Assembly (NCBI GenBank): GCA_029945375.1
Contig: CM057061.1
Coordinates: 372,001 to 436,000 of the forward strand
DNA: 64,000 nucleotides
Direction of reading: 5' to 3'
Source of the DNA: Agaricus subrufescens
Lineage: Eukaryota > Basidiomycota > Agaricomycetes > Agaricales > Agaricaceae
Of this stretch, positions 13,257 to 27,873 are shown in pieces. A program made the position numbers and the translations under genes. Every line of letters begins with the position of its first letter. Position 1 is the stretch's first letter. The notes under the pieces were generated by a model. That model saw nothing but the letters and a program-made list of their open reading frames with translations. It searched no databases and had not been told where the DNA came from.

Positions 13257-14310
13257 TCAATCCTCTTCCCTAGCCATCCGTGAACACATCTCGATGACGA
13301 TAGGCTGAAGGATGCAGCGAATGACGAGTCCGCCAAGGTCAAACTGGGTTTCAGTCACGATGTGGTGGTTGGAAGGAACACCCGCCAGCAATGGATTATA
13401 AACGACATGGCCGCTCGCCAAGATACCTTCCCATATGAGAGGATACAGGGCATGTATTATCAGAAGGGGGGCAACCAGGAAGAATATAATTTTGGCAATC
13501 TATTAAGGAAACAGTTTAGTCAAAGCCGTTTGAGGCAAAAGATGATTATAAGTAGACACGAACCTTCCTATTGTCATAACTATCCGAATCATCGGAATGG
13601 CTGGACAGTTTCCCTGTCCTTGAGGTCAGGTATAAAAGTATCGAAGATATTTGGATGTTTGCGACGGCCAGGAGGAAGAGAGCGGAATAAGCGACATAAA
13701 GATGATGCGCCTTGGTTCTTTTTGAGGCGGATTTGGTAGCTCTCGTGCCCAAAGCAACACTACTGATGCTTAGAGCAAACATTGCAAGAACCAAAACAAA
13801 ATCCACGATCATGCCACAGCGAGACAAGGAATCGCTGATGAAGCTTTGACGACGTCTGATGAGGGCCAACAATCCGAAGACCAGGAAGATGTCGGAGAAA
13901 AATTCCAGGATATGCCATGCAATGTAGAGGGGATGATTAACTGGTAATGGAGGCTGGGCCGATTTGTTTCCATACCAAACGCCGTACATCGCACCGTGTA
14001 GAGCATAGGTAATCGTGAGGAGAACCGTTGAAATGAGGAAAGATATAGGAAAGATCTTCCCAATAGAAGACAATCCTTCTTGAACGGCTTTACGTCTGAT
14101 TCTGAAGGCGGCCAGAAAGGCTTGGAGGAACGTCACGGTGGCGAAGATGACACAAAATACAAAGATGGCCGTGTATATAGCGTCGGGGAAGTGTAGGGCA
14201 CGGCCATGTCCACGGTGGTGCTTAACTTTTTTCTTCTTGATAGCGTTTTCAATCAAGGTAGAGTTGGCGAGCGAGATGAGAGTGTGCATGAGTGACCGGC
14301 GAGAGCACAA
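13257..14310 (-). CDS. Seven-transmembrane protein, function unknown
   Basis: Exons complement(13564..14310) and complement(13257..13499), joined in phase 0, give 329 residues. Hydrophobic spans are evenly placed: AIYTAIFVFCVIFATV, then a helix after GKIFP (SFLISTVLLTITYAL), one after HPLY (IAWHILEFFSDIFLVFGLLAL), MIVDFVLVLAMFALSIS, LYVAYSALFLLAVANI and, in the second exon, IAKIIFFLVAPLLIIHALYP. Basic loops (RIRRKA, LIRRRQSF) fall between spans. The topology resembles fungal receptor-like or unknown seven-TM proteins, but no diagnostic receptor motif is visible. The start could be this Met or the one eight codons in. Confidence 0.72.
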
Positions 14311-15914
14311 GCCCGATTACATCCAACACTTTCAGCTGGTTTAAATAATCCATCCCAAAGGACAGGCCTTTGTTATTGGGAAGGAGAGGCGCCGCTTGAT
14401 GCGCTATGCAAATCAGTGAACAATAGATAGCATGATTTCCCATCAGAGGAGTACAATAAGCCCATTGTTGCAGCTAGTGGTTGTGGGGACAGCCAAGCCG
14501 ACTAAGTCCAGCTGTGATTGATGCATTGGTGCATTGGTGGCAAGAATACTGTTGACCAATCCCGTACGCCCACTGAAGCTGGTGAATAATCTTTCGAAAT
14601 GGGCTGCTCATGGCGGAGTATGGACTCGGGTTTCATTCGAAACCTCGAATACGTTTCTATGCCTCGGTCCACCTCAGCTGTTGTTGAATCCTTGTATGCG
14701 TGCCCAGACTACACTGCGAGGTGGATTCCCCGTATCTGCATTGTCCGCTCAATTAGTGCTGGCAGACGATCAATTATTCTCCATTATATCCACCCACCTT
14801 CATTATACCTGAATTGGGCATTCCGTTGTTTCATGCCACTACCAAACACAATTGGAGACAACGACGGGCCACATGAAAGCAGGCAAAATAGATATTCCAT
14901 TCTTCAGGGTCAGGGTGAGTCCGGGAATGTTATTATGGGGGCCACGGGGAATACCGATTTCAGAAGAGAAAGACCTCGATAGGTGTTGGGTACTCAATAC
15001 AAACTGGCGAAGGCATAGCGCCAACAGTATTATAATAGACTGTTTTCCCATGAGTCCATTCTATCTCCATGACGGCTTGGAGTTCGAGCCTTGAAAAAGG
15101 GATTCCTGATTGATACCATTAACGGGCACCTGCTCAATCGCGGGATTTTACGAGCTGGATTTCCCTTTCGAGCCTTAAATGGTATCAACATGATCACGAT
15201 ACGGTACGTCATAGCAGACGCAGTAGGCTGTCGAGATGGGTTATATGGCGGACAGGTGTAAGAAAAGCGGCTCCGACGGTCATTGCTATTGGTAATACCA
15301 TGGGCTAAACACAAGGAGTCAAGACTGACTCTATCATCAGAAGTGTCCTGTTAAGGCTTCTGCTAGGATACACGTAACCACAAACTTATCCCGCACCTCA
15401 GTCAATGGCTTCGGCCGCATCATTAGAGTGGTGGACATGTCAGGGAGTACCTCCAATACATGGGACAGAAGCATGCTAATTTGTTTGAGGCGTCAAACAA
15501 GTAGCAATCAAGGTGAGCCTTGGAGGGGGCACGTCGAGGGAAAGTTAAAAGGCTACTAGCTCGGAAAAGTGCCAACTAGGTTGTTGCTGGTAGTGTCCCG
15601 GTCGCTATTCAAGGACGCTAATGGCAAACAGGCTGCCCTAGCCGGTCGCGTAACGATTGAACCCAAAGCGACATAACAGCATATCCCACTACCGACTAGG
15701 ATATGTGCTGTGAATGCATGCGTCCACCGATTCGATATTTCGGTGTGGTCAAAACAATCCTCTCTCGTCTTCTCAACTAGTCTTCCGTGGTCGTAAGATG
15801 CAAACACTTGGTCAAGGGCATAGGATGACAACCCACTATGACGGGGTGTAGAGGGCATAAATACACGTATAAATTGTACCTTACCAAGGCATCGATGAGA
15901 GATATCAAATATGT
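14311..15914. other. Intergenic stretch without a supported gene
   Basis: About 1.6 kb. Frames at 14534-14982 and 15556-15858 have no motifs and no splice-consistent partners. Weak partial similarity exists between about 14400-14450 and 15010-15060 (a TTTTCCCAT..AG-like stretch), too weak to call a repeat. Confidence 0.5.
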
Positions 15915-17587
15915 CTATGACGACTCCAGTCTGGCCTTCTTTTCCGTAGTTGACGTCTCGGCTTCTTCCTCTGCCTTCCTTTTTGCACCATTGACCTCAG
16001 AGGGCGGACTGTCAGTAGCTGCTGGCTTCTTTTTCTTTTTGACGATACCAGTCAAGTCATTCACGACTTGAGACACATCAGCGGCTTTTGGTCCCGCGTT
16101 TAGTTCTTTGTCGAGGGCTTGAGCCGCAAGCGCAGGTGCACTTTGGTCGAGAACTTCATTAGGTGATGTTTTAAGTTCCTCAACCTAGAGGTCTGGTCAG
16201 AAAAACCAATAGAATGATAGAGTCGCAGTTCCATACTGACCTTCAACGCTAAATCATCTTTTAATTCTGATAACTCTTTGATCTCGGCTTCTATCCGTTG
16301 GGTAGACATCTTCTGCACGGCATCGTCTCTGACGAGTCTCGCAACAGCCTTTCCCTTCCCTTTTGAGTCCGTAGCTGGCTCTTCAGGAAGGGGTGGTAAT
16401 TGACCGCTTAGACCGCTCCGGAGCTCTATCAGCCTTGCCTCCACGCTCTCAAGTGCGCCCGCTGCATGGGCGATGGCATCTGATAGACGACCAGAGGTAA
16501 GGTCAAGCACCATACTAAGTTTATAGTGTGCTTCAGCTATCTGACGAGAGGATGTTGGTAAGAGTTCAATTTTGTGTTTGAGGCCCGCTTCATAATCTTG
16601 GATCGCCTGGTCGAATTTCTCTATACGGTCCTTTCAGCTTATCACAGCCTGACATAAAGGGCAATAATCACCTACCTGTCTCTAGCGAGACATCGCCCAA
16701 GGCAATATAAGTGTCCGCCAGTTTGAGTCTTACTTCATCATCCCCATCCTGTTGCGCCTGCTTATCATAAATAGCCCGAGCAAGGTCTAGAACTTCCCAA
16801 GCGGCATTGAAGTCATCTTCAGGTTCATCTTCCTCCTCTTCGGCAGCGGCAGCAGCCCTTTCTTCCTCTGCAGCAGCACTCTCCGCGTTTGCAAACAGAT
16901 CAACTGCAGGATCTTCCTCCTCCGCGTCACCCGAAAATGACAGGATAGGACCATCAGCAGAGTTTGCTACAGTATACCAGAGCAACGACACGAGGATTGG
17001 CGTAGAACAATGGTAGTTAGTTGAAACACACACACCTTGGGGCTCCTCCTCTACGGGTGCCTCAGGTTGCTCTTTACCCAAAACTCCACTTTGAGAGACC
17101 GCATTCTCAAGCAGGGCGCGCCCATACGAGAAATACAAATCCGCGGTTTGTGGCGAATCATCTCCATGTTCCTTCGTCCTACAAGTTTCCCATGATTCCG
17201 AGTCAGCATACTTTATAAATATACCCGCATGATGGAGAGGGGAAAGGAAGAACTCGAGACGCGTCGATATTTGCGAACCCTCATAACGGATAACCACAAT
17301 GTTCCTCCAAACGCAAAAGAAAACAAAAGTAGTCTGTTCAACAACGGCGACTCACGCGAATTCCAAAGCCGTAGCATAAAAATCCACCGCCTGCTCGTAT
17401 TTCTTAAGTGCAAAAGCGCGTTTCGCCTGTTCTACAGCATTGTCCAACGTCACTGGCACATTCCCCTCATTGGTCGGCGCGTTCGATACTACCGCTGGTG
17501 GTGTTTGTGTTGTTGTTTCATTTCTGCAACAAGGACGTTCATGTTCAGCGCTTTACTAGAAATGTTGTAAAGTACGCACGAGGACAT
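15915..17587 (-). CDS. NASP: NASP/Sim3-type histone chaperone (SHNi-TPR)
   Basis: Histone H3-H4 escort protein (NASP in animals, Sim3 in fission yeast, Hif1 in budding yeast). Six exons: complement of 17580-17587, 17356-17523, 17036-17178, 16676-16966, 16241-16620 and 15915-16184, all phases agreeing, giving 419 residues. The first TPR is seen as AVEQAKRAFALKKYEQAVDFYATALEF. It is followed by SPQTADLYFSYGRALLENA and by the acidic insert that interrupts a TPR in this family (EEERAAAAAEEEEDEPEDD). Then come RLKLADTYIALGDVSLE / EKFDQAIQDYEAGLKHKIEL and QIAEAHYKLSMVLDLTS, a coiled coil and a Lys-rich, NLS-like C-terminus (VKKKKKPA, KRKAEEE). The first coding exon is only 8 nt (ATGTCCTC). Confidence 0.9.
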
Positions 17588-18109
17588 GATGGTGGAGGGG
17601 GACAAAGTAAAAGATCACCAAACAGCGCCGGAAAGGTTTAAGACGCGTGGGGTTCGAGAGTTTTGAGTGGTGTGGAACTGTGCAAACAATGATGGTGAAC
17701 AAGAAACATAACTTTCGGCCTAGATTTTTATTTTGATTCTCAGGCTCGAGAATCATAATTCCGTTCTCGTTATCACTAAAGTATGTAAAATGTTACATTA
17801 AACAAAGAAAAGAAAGGACAAGCCAAATAAGATGAAATACACCGTAGTATTAGATATTGAAGAATCTGATATTCCAAGGTAAGGGAAAGGCCAGAAGAAG
17901 ACATAAGAGAAAGAAATGCGGCAGAAACAGAGTAGGTATCCAAGCTAATTGAAAGTTGTCCGAAAAGAGTGTAATTGTTGGAACGAAACAAATTAGGAGG
18001 GGCAAAATAGAGAAGTTGTGCGGCGAATTCTGTTATAGGCAGCCATGCTACATTTTAGCAAGGATACACAACCGCGAATGTGTGATGCTTAAGCAATTGT
18101 TCGAGCCAT

Positions 18110-21100
18110 TTAAATCAAAGATCCTTGCCCCTGCTGTTGTCCTTGACCTCCACCTTGCTGAGTCTGACCGAATGAGCTGCCGAAAGCGCTTGTTGACGAG
18201 AATGATGGCATCGTGCCAAACATATTCCCAGTACCAAATCCAGTTGGCAACGGCGGGACGCTCGGTATAGCAGAGCCTCCTAATGTATTCCCGGTAGCCA
18301 TCGACGCCCTAAATGGATTCGCAGCTCCGCCACCAGTGAGTTGAGGTCTTAAACCAACACCTGTCGAGGACGGCAATGTCGTACTCCTCATCGTATTGAA
18401 AGAATTCATAGTGTTCCCCGAGCCCGCATGTCCATTCGTAGTGTTCACAGCGCCTGTCGGTTGCTGTCTGTTCAACGCGCCAAACTCTGAAAACCCGACC
18501 GTCGATATACCCGGGCTGCTGGAATTGGTAGGACCCGAGCTAGCCTTATTCTCCGGTGAGCTCGGAACGGGAGGCAAAGAGTCCATCAGAGCCGCTCCGA
18601 ATGACGATGTAGGTTTGAACGGCTTTAGTCCCGCGAATCCTGTCATTTGCGGCTTCAACTGCGAGGCTGCACCGTTGCCCGCACCAGTGGGTAACGATGC
18701 AGTAGCAGTAACTGTAGATGGTGGACTGAATCCCGACGATCCAGAAAACAATGAAGACCCCATCGTTGGACTTGGTCCAGCCGGTGATGACGCAGGGGGA
18801 GATTTGTTACCCGAAAATGCAAATGACGATGCAATACTGCCCATATCCGTACCACCCGGATTCAACGCGCTATTTGCAAAGTTGAACCCGTTCGGAGATC
18901 CTGATGTCATTCCACTACCTTGTGTCGGTTGTTGTGGTTGTGCGGACGCAACAGGAGCAGTAGATCCAGTCATGGCATTCCCCATAGCAAGTTCTGCCAG
19001 GGTAGGTTGCTTCGGCAGAGGAGGCACAGGGGTAATCACTGGTCCAAATGGATTCTTCGTTCCCGTCATATGAGGTTTAAGAGGTGGAGGAGAAGTACTC
19101 TTGGCTGTTGAACCGAAAGAGGTGAGAGGAGTCGACGCAGGTCGAGGCGGAACATTTGCATTTGCATTTGGTTGTGGTTGTGACGCAGACCCGAATGGCG
19201 CGAAATTAGGCAGAGGCTGGAATTGCTGCTGGAATTGCTGGGGTTGTGGTGGTTGCTGAGGCGGCTGGGACTGGTTGAAGAGAGTGTGCCCGAAGCCCGT
19301 CGTCATCGGCTGCAACGGTTGTTGACTATGTGATGTAGGGAAAGGGTTTGACTGAAATTGATGTGCGCCTGTAGCCATCGCAGGATTGTTTCCAACACCG
19401 AATAAAGCCATCCCAGTAGTTTGCGGTGATATCATACTTTGACGGAATGGATTTGCACCTGTCGCTTGAGGTTGTAACATATTGTATTGGTCGGAATTCG
19501 GTATGAAAGTCGTCATTGGCCTGCCAGACACAGCTGTTGGTTGTTGAGGTAGCCCAAATGGATTCGAAGAATTCGGCATAGCGGTGTATTGGGGCATTAG
19601 GAACCCAGTGGGTTGCATCGTAATCTGTGGCACGCCAAACGATTGGGCGGAGGGCATTTGAGCAAAGGGATTTGGTGCGCTGTAATGGCATAAGTAGAAG
19701 GTCATCGAACAATCGTTATAACACGAACCCGGGCGACTGATTACCAAACATGCTAGTCTGATTTTCTTCAATAGAGTTGAAAAAGTCTTCAATAGTTTGC
19801 TTCTTCGTCTGGGACTGGGAAGTAGACGATGTAGCCAAAGTTGCAGCAGGAGCGGATGGTGTTTTCGCTGGAGCCGCTTTGGAGTCAGCTGGGGTCGGAT
19901 TTAATTTCTTATCTGTTTTAGACTCTGGAAGGGTATGTCAACGACATCTATGGGTTTGTGGTCGAATGTGGAAAACGAACCATTAATGTTTTTCGGTAGC
20001 TTTGGTACTGGTTTCCCATCTGCGATAGCCTTATTAGCCTTGTAATCCAGACGGTTCTGCTCGAAATTAGGATCGTCCAGATATTCCTGTAGAGCAGCCG
20101 CGAGAGATAGAGGTGCCTATCACAATATAAGACGGCTACAATAGCTTTCGAATAACATTCAAACGTACAAGTCGCAGGTTTGGAATCGGAACATTCAAAA
20201 GGTTTTGCAGTTTCTTCGCAACCCCGAGATATTCGGAAACATGCTCAGTTTGTTTACAAAAATGTCGATAAATGGAGAGTGCTTCAGCAGCATCGATATG
20301 TGACATCTCGAAATATTGCTCTAAAAAGATGGTTGAATAATTAACCGAACATACATGAGAGAAACTTACCAAGGAGGTTGATAACAGCTTCATTCCCGGC
20401 TTGGAATAGGATAAGGAGGTCTTTGACGAGCATTCGTAAGGCAGAGAGCCGCAATTGGTCATCGACACCGTCGAGATAGAACTGAAAAATTCATTAGTAT
20501 GTCAAGAACAACGAAGTTGATCACAGTACACACTCTGCATTCAACCAAAGTATCAATCATCTGGTGAACAGCCTTCGTCTCTCTAAGTAATCCCTTTTCA
20601 ACCGTCATGGACCTCAACTTCCTTCCCAGCATAGTTTTCGTTCGCCCAAGGGTAACATTTGACTGTTTCGTTCTTGATTTGGTACTTGGTCTACCTCTGT
20701 GTTCATCATCATCCACCGCCGTAGAGCTACGCAAATCTCGGTTAGTCTCAGATTGGACCTTAATGACATCGTGTTTGAGGTCTCGGTATGCGCGAATTCG
20801 ACAATCAAGGTATTTGGCGTAGTGGTTCAGGTGGTCGGGATTGGCAAACCCTGATGATGGAATACGTTGATACGGAGATGGACAACCGTCTAGTCAGTCA
20901 ACGGCAACGAAAAAACGACGCACGCGCGTCGAGATAAAATCTAACCTTCCCAGTTGCCGGTATACACGTTACGAAGCCGTAGGACGTCTGATTGAGAAAG
21001 ATGGGTAAGGACGTTGTCGGTAGCACCATTTCTGATCATGGTATGCAGCACAATGAGTGCTTTGAACACAATCTACGTCAGCAGTGAGTGAAAGGACTAC

Positions 21101-21345
21101 ATTTTCCTGAGGATGGACATACAATAGAGTTGGGTTCTCGAAAACGCGGTGAAAGAGCCTTGCAAACATCATGAACAGCACCATCTTCGGACCAGGTAGC
21201 AGCGATGATGTTGTCTATGTACTTCAATCGCAGGTCAGTGTTGGACGCAGAGACAACGGGGGACTTGAAGGGGCAATACCTTTGGTTTTGGAGGGTCATT
21301 TTTTGGCTTGCAGGCCAGTTTGACGACCTTGTCGAAACTGGACAT
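18110..21345 (-). CDS. AP180/CALM-family clathrin adaptor (ANTH domain)
   Basis: Endocytic adaptor that binds PI(4,5)P2 through an N-terminal ANTH domain and recruits clathrin and EH-domain proteins at the plasma membrane. About nine exons. The first, complement(21280..21345), encodes MSSFDKVVKLACKPKNDPPKPK, the ANTH lipid-binding start (K..CKPK..PPKPKYI). Further ANTH blocks: ATWSEDGAVHDVCKAL, VFKALIVLHTMIRNG, LNHYAKYLDCRI and EQYFEMSHIDAAEAL. The large last exon (18110 to about 19730) is Gln/Pro/Ser/Thr-rich with repeated NPF tripeptides (ANPFR, SNPFG, KNPFG), which bind EH domains. The start ATG lies 104 bp from the stop codon of glycerol kinase on the same strand. Its low-complexity last exon throws a long antisense open frame that I ignored. 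Confidence 0.93.
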
Positions 21346-21449
21346 GTTCGCAGAAGAGCGGTAGGGAACAGGGGGTGGATATCCCATTTGAAACTCAGCC
21401 AATTGTCACAATCGCTTACACTAGACTAGACTACAGTATAAATACAAAG

Positions 21450-23692
21450 CTACGCTGCCTCGTCAACTCCCTCCTCCCAGCCTCTCGACCTCTCAACCGC
21501 CTTCTGCCACCCCTTCCATCTCTTCTCACGCTCCGCGTCTCCTAGCCGGGGCGGGAAATTCACACTACCCTTGACATTGACCTCCCTAAGCGTCTCCGGT
21601 TTATTCAGGTCCCATCCAAAAAGCTTAATCGCGGCCCCCGCGCAAAGCGCAGAACCGAGCGCAGTTGATCTAGCGAAGCTCGTCAGCGCCCTTGTGATCC
21701 TTCGTATCAGCACATTTACGTACTCTCTCATCTCGGGTCGGACAACAGAAAACCCTCCAACATCAGCAAGCACTTCCATGGCGAGGTCACCATTCGTCAT
21801 TCCACCATCAACGTTCAAGTGTTTCAAATCCGATCCAGAATCCAATTTCATACTTTCAATAATTGCGCGAGTCTGGTAAGCATTCGCTTCCAAGACCGCA
21901 CGTGCAATGTGCGACGGGTTGGTATATTGCGAGATACCTTACAATGACGATATGAATTAAAATTAGATTCACATAAGGATGGACTAAGTCTCGTACCTAT
22001 CAGCATGCCGGCTGCACCTGGGTCCCAGTATGGTGCAAGGAGACCGGAAAACGCTGTGACAAAGTAAACCCCCCCTGTGTCATTCTCCTTTCCGGCCAAA
22101 GTGTTGACCTCGGCAGCGGTACTGATCATTCCCATAGTATCGCGGAGCCACTTGACAGCACTTCCAGCAACAGCGACTACCAACGCTCTTCAGTATATAC
22201 CTGGGCCGTTAATGAGAATGACTCACTGCTTCCCTCCAATGCATAGACAGGCTTAGAATTTGGTCCCGCTTGATACGCGATCTTTAATGAAATTTTGCAT
22301 CAGTGACAAAAAACATAAGAGCCCCTCGCGACACCAGACTCACAGTACTCAACAACCCATGCTTACTTTCCACGATGTCACCGCCCGTGCAGAATAACAA
22401 GAAAGCGCCCGTGCCATATGTACACTTTGCCTCACCCTGATTTAAGCACTTGTTTCCAATCAGAGCAGCTTGTTGATCACCAACAAGCCCGCCAATCGGT
22501 ACACCGGCCAGGGAACCGTATGCGAGTTTACCATAGACCTCAGAAGTGGATACCAGCCTCGGTAGGACTGACTTCCTGAGGCCAAAAAATTCGAGAAGGC
22601 ATGGTTCCCATTGCAAAGTCTTGGTATTGAGTAATAAGGTGCGCGAAGCATTGGTGACCTCACTAATGTGGATACCAGTCTTAACTCCACCGAGCAAGTT
22701 CTATGGAGGGATACCGCACAAGCATCAGTGACAATGGGAAAGAGAAGTTGACATGCATCAAAGTATTGCATGAGCATGGAACAAAAAAACATCGACTCAC
22801 ATATGCAACCCATGATTCGACAGTCCCAAAAAGTAGTTCATCGGCTTCATGAGCAGCCGCTACTTCGGGATAATGGTCAATCATCCATCGAAGTTTGATA
22901 GCAGAGAAGTATGTGGAAAGCGGCAAGCCGGTGCTAATAACAGTGTGAGTACATCTGATACACCTCGGGGGTAAGACCAAGTAGACCGACATGTCACGCA
23001 ATGCATCCACGCCTTCTTTGCCTTTCGCCCAGACACCAGGAGAAACCTGAATACCAGTCTCCTTGAGCTTGCGTTCGTAATGTGCGACGACATTTTTCGT
23101 GCGAGAATCCGTCCAGACAATGGCTTTGCACAGGGGCTTTCCAGTCTTACGGCTCCAAGCCACAGCTGTCTCGCGCTGGTTCGTCACTCCTGTTACATTA
23201 CGTTCCGAGTTAGTGGACACCAGAACCAATAGATTGGCCACTCACCGATCACTTTCACACTCTCCTTAGCCCAACCAGCCTTTTCGAGCTGCTTGACAGC
23301 TTCTTCGATACAAGCATCTGCATGCTGTTGTATTTCATCTGCATCATGATCATGCCAACTGCCGGTCCCAATCAGAAACGTCAATTTAACAGTGATCCAA
23401 TGTCATCGCAGAAGTATACAACCAAAGAAGAAGAGATGTTCCATTAAACGAAGGATTCCGCGGAAGATAAGCAAAAGATGGCTCACCCAGGATGAGGGTA
23501 ATACTGGGGAAATTCGAGCTGATGCTGCGCAACAATATCGGCATGCTTGTTGAAAACTATAAATCGCACAGAACTTCACAGGAAGGAAACGCATAAAGAT
23601 AGAGTCGGCAAAAGTCCAAAATCAGGTACCACTGACGTTGTCCCGCAATCAAGAGACCCTACAAACTCGTCCTGCTTAAGTGTACCAGCCAT
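21450..23692 (-). CDS. GUT1: Glycerol kinase
   Basis: Phosphorylates glycerol to glycerol-3-phosphate with ATP, opening glycerol catabolism; FGGY carbohydrate-kinase family. About ten exons. Visible blocks in order: [11 protein letters not shown] (first ATP-binding motif), [137 protein letters not shown] and [14 protein letters not shown]. Near the 3' end a 54-bp intron (donor GTACGTAAATG, acceptor CTTCGCTAG) lies inside PEMRE/STALGS. Its length is a multiple of three and it lacks stop codons, so retention would insert 18 residues. The start [10 protein letters not shown] was chosen because it directly precedes the conserved core. Confidence 0.96.
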
Positions 23693-23967
23693 AACGATAA
23701 GAAATTTCGAGCGACCAGCGGCCTAAAGTACGGAATCAAGGGAGGCTGTGGAGGCGGAGCGGTCCAAGCAGGGGCTTTTATAAACAGCCCAAGTGAATTG
23801 TCCACCGTATCATAATCATAATCATATGGTAACTGGTACACAATCCGTCGGCCCAGTGACCAATTTATGCATTTTGATCGGTCCGCCGTCCCGTCGGAGA
23901 TTAGATAGGAATGGATATGTATGTATTAATGAGTGTCCCGTGTGGTGTAGCAGTAACACATCTAATG

Positions 23968-26400
<2,433 letters not shown>

Positions 26401-26713
26401 GGACGGGGTGCCTCCAATAAAGCGACCAACGTAACCGAGTGTCGGTAGTTCGGAGGATTGCGTGTAGCTGTAAACACCACTCCAAAGATCATACGGTTGT
26501 CAACCACGCATGCGCATTGGAGCCCGCATCATAAAAATATCCTGAAGATCACGTGGAGCGTTTCGAGCAGAATTTCATTGCCTCGCAAGCAGGTTCCCAC
26601 TACAAAAAATGGTACAATATACGGAAGAAAAAAGACCCCAGTTGTGAATTGTAACCATACTGTCACCAACGACCAAAGGGAAACTTTCAGCCTCATTCTC
26701 CAGTAGCCATACC

Positions 26714-27622
26714 TCAACGCCACTCGCTCAATACCCATTTCAAGTCCCACAACCGCTCCTCCAATACGGCTTTTGCTGGTATATCTTTTAATGCGGGGGT
26801 ACCCGAGAGATCAGGGAATGCAATCGCACAAAGAGGCATACTTTTCAATGCCTTGGGCCTCGCAAAGTCTCGTCTGATCCCCGGCCATTTACCCAAAGAC
26901 ATGGCAAACTCAAACCCTCGGCCCTTATATTTGTCCAGACACCTCTTGAACTTGTCTTTTGGCTGAGAAGATGACCTTTGCGAATTTATAATCCCCCTCA
27001 TCCGAAGTGTGAGTTCAGGATACACACATACAACGCCATTGCCTGTGATGATATTCATCACCGGTGTCGAGTGAAAATGCGAGATGGCGAGGACGGGTTC
27101 AATATTCTGAACCACTATGATGTTCAATATCCAAGGTTCTTTACGTCCGTGCTCGGGCCGAGGGGAGCAAGAGAGTTTCAGAACCTTTGCGATGTAGTTC
27201 TCGTATTCCACCCATTCTTCATAGTTGGGATCATGAGTGAGTTCTTCCGATGGAGAAGCCTCCTCCGGCGAGTGGTATGGGGTGAAATCCTCAAGGAAGT
27301 CCAAAACTTCATCGAGCATCTCCACGGAGCAGTAGATGTCGATGTCACCAGGGATAAACAATCCAGGATAAAACATCAGGAGAGCAGCTGAACCTGATAT
27401 AATTGTACCAGTCCTCGTGAGGAATTGTAGAACAGTCGTTGGGTCGAGCTGAAAAAACTTGAGGATGTTGACCATTCGAAGGCACATACAAATACTGCGT
27501 CTGTGGTACCAGTGCTTGGAGGTCCTGGCGAGCGCAGCCATAGTCCTGGCGTCACAGAAATCCATGATCTTGTCGTGCAGTTCATCTGGGAACCTGCTGA
27601 TATCAAATATAGGGGCATCCAA
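26714..27622 (-). CDS. F-box protein with nucleotidyltransferase-like domain
   Basis: Intronless, 302 residues. The N-terminal F-box (residues about 7-45) reads FPDELHDKIMDFCDARTMAALARTSKHWY. From about residue 70 the pattern GTIISGSAALLMFYP, then FIPGDIDIYC about 20 residues on, resembles the GS...(D/E)xD core of nucleotidyltransferase-fold proteins. The following segment (EMLDEVLDFLEDFTPYHS) is helical. I infer an SCF substrate receptor whose recognition domain derives from a nucleotidyltransferase fold; catalytic ability is uncertain. Such combinations recur as hypothetical proteins in Agaricomycetes. It is divergent from the ZNHIT2-like gene with 251 bp between starts. Confidence 0.75.
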   Translation of the reverse strand: MDAPIFDISRFPDELHDKIMDFCDARTMAALARTSKHWYHRRSICMCLRMVNILKFFQLDPTTVLQFLTRTGTIISGSAALLMFYPGLFIPGDIDIYCSVEMLDEVLDFLEDFTPYHSPEEASPSEELTHDPNYEEWVEYENYIAKVLKLSCSPRPEHGRKEPWILNIIVVQNIEPVLAISHFHSTPVMNIITGNGVVCVYPELTLRMRGIINSQRSSSQPKDKFKRCLDKYKGRGFEFAMSLGKWPGIRRDFARPKALKSMPLCAIAFPDLSGTPALKDIPAKAVLEERLWDLKWVLSEWR

Positions 27623-27873
27623 GTCGGCTGCAGGTAGATGCGCAGCTGAGATGATGTAGTGGGACCTGAACAGATAGACAAACCTTCCATGGCTACTGGT
27701 GGCAAGGAGTCAAGTCCCTGAGAAGTGCAGTCGGGTGCAGCCAATCCATTGGTGAAAAATATGCACGTGCCTCCCTATGGATTCTCATTTCTCAAGAAGC
27801 AATGGAACGAGCCTCGGAGCGGAGTTTCAACCACAAGAACACTGCCACCCTTACGTGCTATTCAATTACCATC

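Noticed and set aside
18396..19073. 225-codon plus-strand frame
   Set aside because: Mirror of the low-complexity Pro/Gln/Ser/Asn-rich last exon of the AP180-like gene. Composition is explained by the antisense of repeats.
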